Assembly: GCF_026151205.1 (NCBI RefSeq)
Contig: NC_087076.1
Span: 11,446,902 to 11,510,901 of the forward strand
Length of the DNA stretch: 64,000 bases
Direction of reading: 5' to 3'
Origin: Bolinopsis microptera
Lineage: Eukaryota; Ctenophora; Tentaculata; Lobata; Bolinopsidae
This document shows positions 49,301 through 58,344 of the stretch, piece after piece. The first letter of the stretch is position 1; the number at the start of each line of letters is the position of its first letter. A program made the translations under genes and the position numbers. Below the pieces are notes generated by a model that saw only the letters and a program-made list of their open reading frames with translations, was not told the DNA's origin and did no database searches.

Positions 49301-51847
49301 GCGCGGCGCGACTGTGTTTTAATGTATAGGATACAAGGATACAAGGATACAAGGATACAAAAGTGATAATTATTTTATTGAATTCACAATAGTTATGATT
49401 CTGAAATAATTTAAGGTTACACAATTCTAGTTATTTACAGATGTGTAGGGATAAAATAGAAATGTTTAATATAATACTATTTTTGAGGTCCTATAGCATT
49501 ATGCATTGGCCAGTATTTGAGTGGAAATCTGGGCTCTTATAGTAGGCTGTAAAATTTTCGTTCACAGAGAGAATTGAATGGATTGCTCTTGCTGTGGCAG
49601 TAAATTTTGTAGGGTCTAGTGTTTTATCGGATAGCAAACCGGCTAGGTCAGTAATATTTTTGGGATGGAAGTTAAATTTTTCTCTAACTGAGGAGTAGAG
49701 TAAACAGTCAGTTAGAACATGAATTTCGTCCTCAATAGGCTTAAGCCCCTTGCTGAAAAAGCAAAAAGTGCACCATCGATATGATGCATGTAATGTATAA
49801 TATTACTATTAGGTAATACGCCCAATTTGTACGTGGCACGCGTAGTGTATTGATGTGTACACGAGTATAGTTTACCTTTGCTGATAATTTCTTGAATTAC
49901 AGATACAAGTTAAGTTCTACGGCAATTGAACTGAATTTCAAGTGTTTCCCGTATTTGATGCATAATTTATCAATATTATTATCATGAAGATTGAAGTGAG
50001 CTGATTGGAGCTTATACTTAAATTTATAGTAAATGTGAAATGGAAATCTAGCGTCCGCCAAAACGAAACAACGGGCGCAATTCTTGTTATTGATAACCTG
50101 TAAGACGTACTTCAAAAATTTATCCGAGGACCACGCATCGTAACAGCTGGCGATGTTGTAATTATGAGTCTTTTCGCAGTACGAACCAAGATACAACTAT
50201 ACAACAATCTATACTACATACCTTACCAGTTGACCAGCCACTAGGAGACCGTTTCCAGCCGGCAGCATATTATATCTGATAACTATCATCCATCTAGCTG
50301 TTGGATTTCCATTTTTATTCAGGGCTTCTAATAATTAACCTGAAAATGCATTAATTCTCTTAGTTGCGATAAAGGGTAGTTTACATGATACAAAATCAAA
50401 ATTTTGGTACTTCAACCCTGATAATCGCCCTCCTAAAATGTATCCCCTGCACATCACTGCTAACATAAATTATCTGTTTTTACCTGTACTGTATAATGTA
50501 CCTGTTTGGGCTGTTTATCATACTACACTACATTGCGATATTATCACATCTCCTCCAGATAGCAGTTGGTATAATAGGTGTTATCTCCTCCAGATAGCAG
50601 TTGGTATAATAGGTGTTATCTCCTCCAGATAGCAGTGGGTATAATAGGTGTTATCTCCTCCAGATAGCAGTGGGTATAATAGGTGTTATCTCCTCCAGAT
50701 AGCAGTGGGTATAATAGGTGTTATCTCCTCCAGATATCAGTTGCTATAATAGGTGTTATCTCCTCCAGATAGCAGTGGGTATAATAGGTGTTATCTCCTC
50801 CAGATATCAGTTGCTATAATAGGTGTTATCTCCTCCAGATAGCAGTGGGTATAATAGGTGTTATCTCCTCCAGATAGCAGTGGGTATAATAGGTGTTATC
50901 TCCTCCAGATAGCAGTTGGTATAATAGGTGTTATCTCCTCCAGATAGCAGTTGGTATAATAGGTGTTATCTCCTCCAGATATCAGTTGCTATAATAGGTG
51001 TTATCTCCTCCAGATAGCAGTTGGTATAATAGGTGTTATCTCCTCCAGATATCAGTTGCTATAATAGGTGTTATCTCCTCCAGATAGCAGTGGGTATAAT
51101 AGGTGTTATCTCCTCCAGATAGCAGTGGGTATAATAGGTGTTATCTCCTCCAGATAGCAGTTGGTATAATAGGTGTTATCTCCTCCAGATAGCAGTTGGT
51201 ATAATAGGTGTTATCTCCTCCTCCCTGGGTTTGTGGAGACAATGTGCTGGAGTGGAGGACATCAAGACTCAGCGTTGTATTGCTTGTCTCCAGATCCCTC
51301 TAACTCTCGTCTGGTTTGGATTCTTCATCGCTGGCAAGTCGCAGATTATTAAAATACATGCAATGTTATCACATTTATGGAGAATGAAATCAGTAAATAC
51401 GCCGTAGTAAACAGTTATTGAAATTTGGATATGGGCACTCTTTAGTCTCTAAGTATGTTTTGCATTTTCTACTCAAGAATATTACAATTATTATAACCTT
51501 GAAAATGTTGATGTTCGGTTACGACAGGAAATGTGTGGGTGTACGGGTCGCTGAAGAAAGTAGAGACGGATGAAGAAATGAGGGTGTTAAAAGGAGCCGG
51601 AAAAATCCCGAACCCCAACTATTGTAACGCTTGGGTGTATTGGCTTGCTTTCTTCATGATAACCATGGTGTATGTCATGATAATCCTGATGTGCTGTCTG
51701 CTCTGTGCTCTCGGAGCCGCTATTTCTCGAGGTAAGAGCGAGGAACAGGCACCGATAGTGCAAGATAACGAAGCCCCAAACTACACTGAAGAAGGGGGCG
51801 CTGCACCTCAAGAAGCGGATCTGGAAAATACAGAGAATCCCGCCTAG
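46322..51847 (+). CDS. TMEM272-like four-pass membrane protein, gene 2, hosting a nested gene
   Basis: Five exons: 46322-46363, 46546-46627, 46825-46931, 51189-51333 and 51528-51847, all phase-consistent, 231 residues. The start MTDEQGPKKGFWEQ is the first ATG of a short exon with a CAG|GT donor. Family signatures are DDCPVNSMIPIYL, FFIAGNVWVYG and PNYCNAWVYWLAF, with four membrane segments and an acidic, proline-containing cytosolic tail ending TENPA. Exon 4 is reached through the last of 19 tandem copies of its acceptor. Intron 4 starts with GC (CTG|GCAAGT), a GC-AG intron. Intron 3 (4.26 kb) contains a complete cathepsin-ShKT gene on the other strand plus a LINE relic. The alternative is two partial genes, but exons 1-3 and 4-5 supply exactly complementary parts and no second 5' or 3' half is visible between them. 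Confidence 0.8.
47317..48606 (-). CDS. papain-family cysteine protease with C-terminal ShKT module, intronless
   Basis: A secreted or lysosomal C1A endopeptidase of 429 residues. It has a signal peptide (MRTSLLLALTITLAAS) and an I29-type propeptide with an ERFNIN-like helix (ERERFLNFKQYKAEIDHIN, 47-65). The mature domain starts near 120. Catalytic residues are Gln135 and Cys141 in QRGCGSCWAF, His281 in NHAVSVVGYG and Asn301 in NSWGTQWGDEGY. A linker leads to a six-Cys ShKT module (361-398, ending CKKTCSLC), then a Cys-rich end with CPTGTVRCSDGIC that resembles half an LDLa repeat. ShKT tails on enzymes are common in cnidarians and nematodes. The gene has no introns, its own TATA box at 48669-48676, and lies inside intron 3 of the + strand TMEM272-like gene. 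Confidence 0.97.
   Translation of the reverse strand: MRTSLLLALTITLAASESLVEEYFKAMEKYHGTTQGLMSAGDGTTERERFLNFKQYKAEIDHINGDDSIPYSAEVNMFSTLTEAERRQYTGLNISEYAEEETDMHLSTEPILPTSSQPTYVDWVSRGANPPMKDQRGCGSCWAFGTVSAIESTYYLTTGDRISFAEQELLDCTYEREGRDGCKGGWLSQPIDYVKQARRLANSRDKVYKERDGSCSYSRVANSLTKARVTGYQTYRGDSGLLSGVTKGIVSAAIYVGSTFHVYKNGIYQDVSGCWGKQPNHAVSVVGYGNTGGNNYWRVRNSWGTQWGDEGYIRISRDVSSNCGISDYVYRPVMQCTGNCNPPKFNKQEQEQFNDNSGSECKNLSRDVYCGKFTRYCKKGSKYHRFMTKNCKKTCSLCEDSNSGKCPTGTVRCSDGICKHEHMCQFHGV
48669..48676 (-). promoter_or_regulatory. TATA box of the cathepsin-ShKT gene
   Basis: TATAAATA on the minus strand, 63 bp before the start codon, giving a leader of about 30 bases. Confidence 0.6.
48677..49490. other. 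gene-free stretch with a short tandem repeat
   Basis: Three to four copies of an AAGGATAC/AGGATACAA unit at 49327-49360. Otherwise nothing recognised. Confidence 0.45.
49491..50340 (-). pseudogene. C-terminal remnant of a LINE-type retrotransposon
   Basis: On the minus strand, 50196-49897 is an open frame with SCYDAWSSDKFLKYVLQV and ADARFPFHIYYKFK. It continues after a stop and shift as YTTRATYKLGVLPNSNIIHY, then after a one-base shift as a frame of about 100 codons. That last frame carries CTFC...EDEIHVLTDCLLYSSVR and ends at 49491. The C-x2-C...DE-x-H-x-L-x2-C-x2-Y-x3-R pattern is the zinc-knuckle-like end of many LINE polymerase proteins. Fragments upstream (to about 50340) look related. 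It is inactive and the clade is not determined. Confidence 0.55.
50549..51223 (+). repeat. 35-bp minisatellite made of a 3' splice site, 19 copies
   Basis: The unit is ATAGCAGTTGGTATAATAGG plus TGTTATCTCCTCCAG. It consists of the polypyrimidine tract and AG of intron 3 of the TMEM272-like gene 2 plus the first 24 bases of its exon 4. AG dinucleotides recur every 35 bp from 50558 to 51188. Only the last one opens the coding frame; from any other acceptor the reading meets TAG after 12 codons. Variants GATATCAGTTGC and GGGTATAAT are interspersed. Confidence 0.95.
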
Positions 51848-52732
51848 ATTCCGATATTTTGTGACTGTATGAGAACATTGATTGTTGACGAATCATTATG
51901 GTCATGACTCGACAGCTGGAACTGCATTCAGGACAAATATAACTATCTCATTGTCATATTTGAGAGCGGCAGTCAATACTTTGGATGGGAAAATAGTTTT
52001 TGATACTAGTACGGCCACGTATCCTGGTAGTAAATATACGGCTTCGCATGCACCCCCGCTATCGATGAGATGATTGGTAGGGCAGCGTTTCAGACAAGGA
52101 AGCGATTGATAGACTGGAATTCCAACAAAATTATGTAATTTAAATAGTTTTCAACCAAATTTAATATGCATCAATAGCTAAAATTCATTCCCAACAAATA
52201 TTTTGTATAAATTAATTACAAAACTGTCAGAGAATCATATTCAATATCTTATAAACCTTGTTTGTCTTGTAAATTGAATAAAATATATGGCACTTTTTCG
52301 ACGAAATAAGTATTATCCGATACCGTGCCACATCCTAAATCCTGTTCCAAGATATTTTCATCAGGAGTTTGTGGCATAGTACATTCATTTCAAGATCATG
52401 CAAAGTCGCAGACATAAAGTATAAACGATATTTGCAGATATAATGATAGCTGTAAACGCCCTCCCTGATGTATTAGGACAGTTAAAATTTCTTTTTATCT
52501 TGGAAATTTGGTTCCCAACGATGTTTTGGAAATTTTCAGAATTTAAATTTTTGGCATATTTCACCGGTTCAAAACACTTTCCTGTCATATTAGAACTGAT
52601 TACTTATATGATAGATCAGTTTAAGGCTGTTTCGGGCGATATCTGAAAGTGAGAAAATGTCTCCATTTTGAGGAATCATTATATCATGTATATTATGCAT
52701 TTGCAGCTAGATTCGGGTTGGGGATCAATTTA
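51848..52732. other. gene-free stretch
   Basis: 3' flank of the TMEM272-like gene 2. No coding frame with protein character. Confidence 0.45.
52277..52282 (+). terminator. polyadenylation signal downstream of TMEM272-like gene 2
   Basis: AATAAA lies 430 bp after the stop at 51847. It is the first canonical one I see. Confidence 0.35.
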
Positions 52733-53861
52733 GTAGGGACTACGGGTGGAAGATGAATAATTGAAATTCCAACAGCATCTTGTTCCCTTCATTGTGCTGA
52801 TTCCGTGAAGCATTCTGTTTACGCTCTCATCATTTTGTAGAATGAGATATCGTTCATTTAAAATTGGGTAATTATAGGCCTGTCAATGATTGCAGCCCAA
52901 TTAAGAGCTGATCAATTGCAGCTCCTTGTGCCATATAAGGGATAACTGAGGTCACGTGACAGTCGGTCCTATCACGTGACCTTGATTCGTTAATCCTCGA
53001 GCACGTGATCACATTCGTAACGTGTCGTATGCCGACTAGGATATTTTGTGACGTCACCAGAGCTCAAGTTACTTGATCAGGCCTTATATGGAGTAATACA
53101 GTGTTTCGTGTGTAATTGGACCCAATTAGAGGAGCTGAACGCTCAATTATAACAGCATCTGGTACCACCTTCTGAAACCCAGCAAACAGCTGGCTCAGAG
53201 AATCGAAAATAGAAGGATTTTTTATGGATGAAAATCGAAGGGAAAACCTTGTAACGCTACATTTTCGATGACGCTGAACAAGAATAAACTGGTCATAATT
53301 ATCATACTCTCGTGTAACGTACTTGAAATTTGAATCATGCTATCAATTGTAATACAATTTGTACAATAAGCTGAGCTGCTTAACGGCTGGTATTCCTGGG
53401 CCGCGCTCATCCCAGCTTGTCATTCCGCCTCAGCTTCACTGTTTGTGAATATTACAGCCTGGGGTCCCCAGGTAACGGCTGGCACCGCAATCTCTTCATA
53501 ATCTCAGTTTTTGTAAATAACGAAGCCTCTAGTTCACAGCCAATGAGCGGGCTTACGAAGGAAAGATCTCGAGTTGAGAAGACGAAAGAAATTTATCCAA
53601 ATATGTGCTAAAGATTCAAACGAATACGGATAACAACCAATATCGAGAAGGACTCCCAATGGATTGTATCGGGACTTCTATAAGCGTTATTTCAAGTCTT
53701 TATAGCGGTTTTAGGATGAACTAACGGTATTTTAGGATTGTGTTAGGGCTACTTACGAGTAGGTTGACACTCCTGTTATGAGAATGTTCCCCTTCCGTAG
53801 AATGAAGGGAACAAGTTGCTGTTGGAATTTCAATTATTCATCTTCCACCCGTAGTCCCTAC
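52733..53861. mobile_element. 1129-bp TIR element with 6-bp target duplication
   Basis: Terminal inverted repeats of nearly 60 bp (GTAGGGACTACGGGTGGAAG onward to TTGTTCCCTTCATT) are flanked by AATTTA at 52727-52732 and 53862-53867. There is no transposase frame. A copy of the 82-bp hAT-like element is nested inside. Confidence 0.8.
53391..53472 (+). mobile_element. 82-bp hAT-like miniature element nested in the 1129-bp element
   Basis: It runs from TATTCCTGGGCCGCGCTCAT to GGGGTCCCCAGG. The flanks share TAACGGCTGG on both sides (53381-53390 and 53473-53482), which includes an 8-bp duplication. Confidence 0.7.
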
Positions 53862-54404
53862 AATTTAGGTTCGCACATGTGCGCGGCTTCGAGGGCATAA
53901 GTTAATTAAGATATGTGCAGTCTAGCTAGTGCACTGCGCGCGATTTAGCGCTACTTGAACTGACCAATTTGCATTCGGCGCCAGCTGCAGAAGGAATTCT
54001 CAGTATTCAATTTTAACTCTCTTCCAGTATATTTCAGGGCAACGTTTTAACGTGCACATAGCAAATTAATGTTATGAAATGATAAATGAATTTCTTATTA
54101 TGATATTAATCTGCAAGCACATTCATCCGGTCGAACTTATCTAATGTAAAATATACAGCAGGGTGTCAGAATTATTGGCGTGTTCGAAATTTTATGTGTA
54201 TTTTATGATGAAATCAATATTTTTCAACGGGTCATAACTTTACTTCTGAAAAATTACAAAATTCAAAAACTGGTCTGTTGTTTGAACTTTTTCTTAATTT
54301 CAGAATTTTGTGTTGATGTACCTCAAAAGCCATAATTTAGGCCGTTATTTAAAGGGTCGATTCCATACTTGGTTAGATTTATGAAGGAGCAAGGGATTTA
54401 TGTG
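53862..54404. other. gene-free stretch
   Basis: No coding frame. A GCGCGCGATTTAGCGC patch lies near 53935; otherwise AT-rich. Confidence 0.4.
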
Positions 54405-54409
54405 TAATT

Positions 54410-54715
54410 TATTTTCGGTTGTGATGGATATTTTTTGATGCTATAAAAACTGATTACCAAAGAATATTATTAGCTTCCTCCATGTGACCACGGGCTTTCT
54501 AGTCTTACTTACAATTCTGAAGATTATCTTTGTATCTCTGTCTGTATGTCTGTACGACCGCCCACGTGCAAATTAGGTAAACAAATAAAAGTTGTGTAGT
54601 AACCATGGTAACCTTGGTGAACGCGCACGTGCAAAGATTTGCGAGCATTTTGATCGGTTTTGTTGTGTTGAGTGCGATTTTAATCGGCTGTATCATCGGC
54701 TGTGACGTGGATATA
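54410..54715 (+). mobile_element. dispersed repeat family E, end of one copy fused to start of another
   Basis: 54410-54503 matches the last third of the family (GTGATGGATATTTTTTGATG to CCACGGGCTTTCTAGTC). 54507-54715 then matches the first two thirds (CGACCGCCCACGTGCAAATT to ATCGGCTGTATCATCGGC). The order shows a head-to-tail junction, as at 33795. Confidence 0.65.
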
Positions 54716-54755
54716 ACAAAAGTAAAAAGTCTACATTTAAAGGGTCCTATCAGTT

Positions 54756-55091
54756 CTAAGAATCTGTCTTTGCACCTTCCTCTGAAGTCACGTCCTCTTT
54801 ATTTTCCCCGTCTTGTTGATCAGGTATCAGACCAACTCCTAGAGATCTAAATAAGCTCTCATTTGACAGACTATTGGCCCACTTTAATCTGTTGAAAGTA
54901 ACGGGCAGATACCCCTCTCTGTTTACTGTGAACTCTACACCGTCAGGTAGTTTAATGTGCAGATTGTCTGTGTTAAAGGCTGGCAGCTGGGAGGGGTCGG
55001 TCACCTGTTCTGACACGTGGTGTTCTGGGAAGGAAGGGTTTACATCGCTGTCATTCTTAACGAAGTCTAGAAGTTCGTTCCAAGACGACAT
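54756..55091 (-). CDS. small hydrophilic protein of unknown function
   Basis: A single-exon frame of 111 residues, starting ATG at 55091 (MSSWNELLDFVKNDSDVNP) and ending TAG/TAA-side at 54756 with EEGAKTDS. Composition is balanced and soluble, with no signal peptide or membrane segment. The middle reads LHIKLPDGVEFTVNREGYLP, compatible with a small beta-rich fold, and the tail is acidic. An acceptor-like TAG lies 4 bases before the ATG, so a 5' non-coding exon may exist. I do not recognise the family. The repeat-family-E sequence ends about 40 bp beyond its stop. Confidence 0.55.
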   Translation of the reverse strand: MSSWNELLDFVKNDSDVNPSFPEHHVSEQVTDPSQLPAFNTDNLHIKLPDGVEFTVNREGYLPVTFNRLKWANSLSNESLFRSLGVGLIPDQQDGENKEDVTSEEGAKTDS

Positions 55092-55456
55092 TACCTAGCA
55101 TTAAGAAAGGTATGATAAGGCAGTAGAGTTTAGATGTAGGTTAAAATTTATATTATGGAGGAGTATCTTAATTGGAGAGATAATTTATTGAATAATATAC
55201 ATGATATGCACTGAATATGCTATCAATTAAAGCAATAATAAAACAATGTAATGGGAATCATAAATAAAAGAAAAATAATTTATTTACACAAAACGGATCA
55301 CTTCTAGACAAAAACACAAATCTTATCTATATAATACACTTTATACACGTTCTAAACAAAATTCTCAATATTAAATCATTCACATCAAGTCATAGGATCA
55401 TAAATCTAAATCCGAGCAAGTTCCAAACAAGTTATTTAATCTAACAAGTGTCCTCC

Positions 55457-55571
55457 TCACTGAGCAGCGGACCACGCCCCGGTTCCCGGATAATAAGGTC
55501 CCATGTAGAGGCAACTATTTCTCAACTTCCTCTGTGTCTCCCACAATTCCTTGTCCAATACACTGTCACTC
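55457..55571 (-). CDS. possible 3'-terminal exon of an unknown gene
   Basis: After the acceptor CTTTTCAG, a frame of 37 residues reads SVLDKELWETQRKLRNS, then GPYYPGTGAWSAAQ and TGA at 55457-55459. It is GC-richer than its surroundings and rich in aromatic and charged residues, as real exons are. It needs two bases from an upstream exon. I did not find that exon in 55600-62000. A GTGAGG donor overlapping the stop is an alternative end. Confidence 0.4.
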
Positions 55572-58339
55572 CTGAAAAGATTGTGTGTTATTCACTAATT
55601 ACTAACTAATTACTAACTAATTACTAACTAATTACTAACTAATTAGTTAGTAACATAGTTACGTCTCGCCACTGACACGTATACAAACGACTTAAACCAT
55701 TTTCTTATACTTTTCTTATAAACCTTCACTCTAAATATACAGCTATGTTATTCAAGTTTTCACCAATTCTGTGATTTAGTTACTCGGGAACAAACACATG
55801 ATCTCTGTCTTTATGCAGCATAACGGCAATATAACAGCAGTAAAGTCGGCCTGTTACCACGGACAACTCTACCACCGAACTAGGGGGAGATTGTGAGAAT
55901 CTTGATTCCTGATGCCAAGCGCCAGCTGGTGAGCTGGCATTCCGTGAAAACATTCATTGAAGAAATCATGCATTAAGATGTTATATACATAATGAAATAT
56001 TTAGAATTTATAAGTAAGAAATCGTATGATGCTGCTTCTTTTGAATAATTGGTAGTGCAATCGCTCAACCAATGCTGAGATATCATACGTTTACAAGTGA
56101 AGTTGTATTTCGCGTGCACGCATCTTATTAATCTTTTACACGTGCCGCGTGTCACGTGATGTAATGTACTTGACGAGAATTTGTTGTTCAATAATCGATT
56201 TTCTGCTTGACCAGAAAAAATAATATGGATAATAAAAAACAATCCGAAATAATTTCAGGAAAAAACAACGCACTGAAAATTCTGTTAATAAACCATAATC
56301 AAGATGGTGGGTATATAGATGTGGATTCTGGTGGGGGAGAGAGGCATTTTGTACAGCAGTGAACCAATTAGCTTCCACTATTGAACAATGAAACTCAGAA
56401 TCACTTTCACGTGTCAAATAAAGCCTCGTCTCACCAGAATTCACATATATATTAAGATCCCGTTAGTACATATAATACTCCATTTTGCCCCAATTTAGGG
56501 CTGAACAGAATTGTTAGAAGGGAAGAATTCTGTTGGGGTCTTGATTTGCTGCTTAGGAATATATTATCAGCCTTGCATATTACAATATTTTAGGATTGAG
56601 AGTTCAGATCACTCGATTCATTGGAGAGAAATTCAGGTATTTCAGTGATAGTTTCAACCACCAGCAAACAGCTCCTACTTTTGTAATGTGTAAAAAGATA
56701 GTCGCGCTTGCCAGCACTGTTATAGCAATATAAATCAGATAATATGGTTATATCAATTACTAGTTTCTGTATCTACAAGAGATTTCGTTCCTATAATGTA
56801 CGGCTGGTAAGTAGACAGTTTAAGTTTGTGTAATTGTTGAGAGGTAGTAACTACTTCTCAACAATTACACAAACTTAAACTACCTCAGGTAGTTATTTCA
56901 TGCGTCTGGAGTGTAGACGTTTAAGATGGACGTAAACAAAGAGATGGTTGCTGAGTAATGAGTTACGAAGAAGACCCTTACAAACAATGAGATTGAGCAA
57001 TATACCGCCGTGGCTATTTCATGGGAATAACAGTTCAACAACAAGGAGCAGGAATATTAAAACAGAGGTTTAACAGTCACAAAATATACCAGTCACAAAA
57101 TATACCAGTTTATAAGATTTGATACCATATGTAGTATCATTACAATGGATATTGATATCGATTTTTAAATGATAACTTCTAGCCAGCCGATAAAAATATA
57201 CATTAATTGGTGTTGACTTAACTAAAACCTATCGTGTTTGTATTCCTTTTTCCCTTCCTAAGTTTTATCAAAATTAAAATAACTTACTTAAAGCCTAGAA
57301 CGAGTTAAAGGGGCCGGGGTCTTCATCAAAAGCCTTACGAGTTAAACTCAGTTAATGTCTTCATTATCACTGAACCAATCCAGCCCAAATCTTTCAAGAT
57401 AGCTACAGATATAATTCTTATTTCAAATTTCAGAATACAGAGGAATTATATAACTCAAAAAATAAAAGAGGAATTATATAACTCAAAAAATAAAAAGTTT
57501 GGGACCTTTATTCGCCCACATTAGTGTGCCCATTCCGGTCATTTTGACGGGTTCGTTGACCTCAATTGGTCAATCAGAAGCCGAGTAAGACACATTTTCA
57601 GTCCGTGTCAATCGCGATTTGGTAACCCAACTTCAAAGCATCCTGTAGGATTATGCCCAAGATAAAATAGGTGCATCCGAGTGAAATTGAGTTACTAATA
57701 CCTTGATGAAAGCCTGTGCTTCAGGAAAAATACTTCTCACATCGTGCAGATATTCTACAGCTTTTGTGCATATATAAATTTTATTATACCCTCTAAATGT
57801 GACCTGTTATATATGTGTTTGTACGATAATAAAGTATCTGAAGCACCCTACAGCACCCTACAGCACCTCGGCAATTACACCTCAACACTTGCACAGTTTA
57901 GCCACTTTCCTATCATCTAATTCTATTTTACTGAAAAACCTCTCCTACGATCTTCCACGTGCCTGCATCACCTGATTATCCATAATTTTCTTTTCACCTT
58001 ATCAACTTATCCAACCTTTAACCTGCCACACGACACGATCATCATTTTAAATCTTCAAGCTACGCTACTCTGTACTCGCTAAAACACATTAGCCCATAAA
58101 TTGCACGCATTAGAAATTACCATCACAGGACAACATGAGACTTTAAAACTTTGAACATAACACGAGGAAATATGGACAGAACTGAACAAGAACAAAAACC
58201 ACATTCAAAGACTGAGGAATCAGGAGGACTCTGCAACCCAGGAATCAACTAATTAGCTATCATCGCTCAATAATCGGTTTGGTAACGACGTTACATATGC
58301 ATACTTTGATTCTCCGACTTTAAAGCTGACTTAAAGAAA
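55572..58339. other. gene-poor stretch
   Basis: Contains an 11-bp tandem repeat (ATTACTAACTA) at 55592-55643, a perfect 26-bp-arm hairpin at 56817-56881, small direct duplications at 57075-57110 (CACAAAATATACCAGT) and 57440-57500 (AGAGGAATTATATAACTC), and a 26-codon frame at 58171 starting MDRTEQEQKPHSK. No supported gene. Confidence 0.45.
56817..56881. repeat. perfect 26-bp-arm hairpin
   Basis: The arm 56817-56842 (AGTTTAAGTTTGTGTAATTG onward) is the exact reverse complement of 56856-56881, with a 13-nt spacer that itself can partly pair. Confidence 0.85.
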
Positions 58340-58344
58340 CCAGG

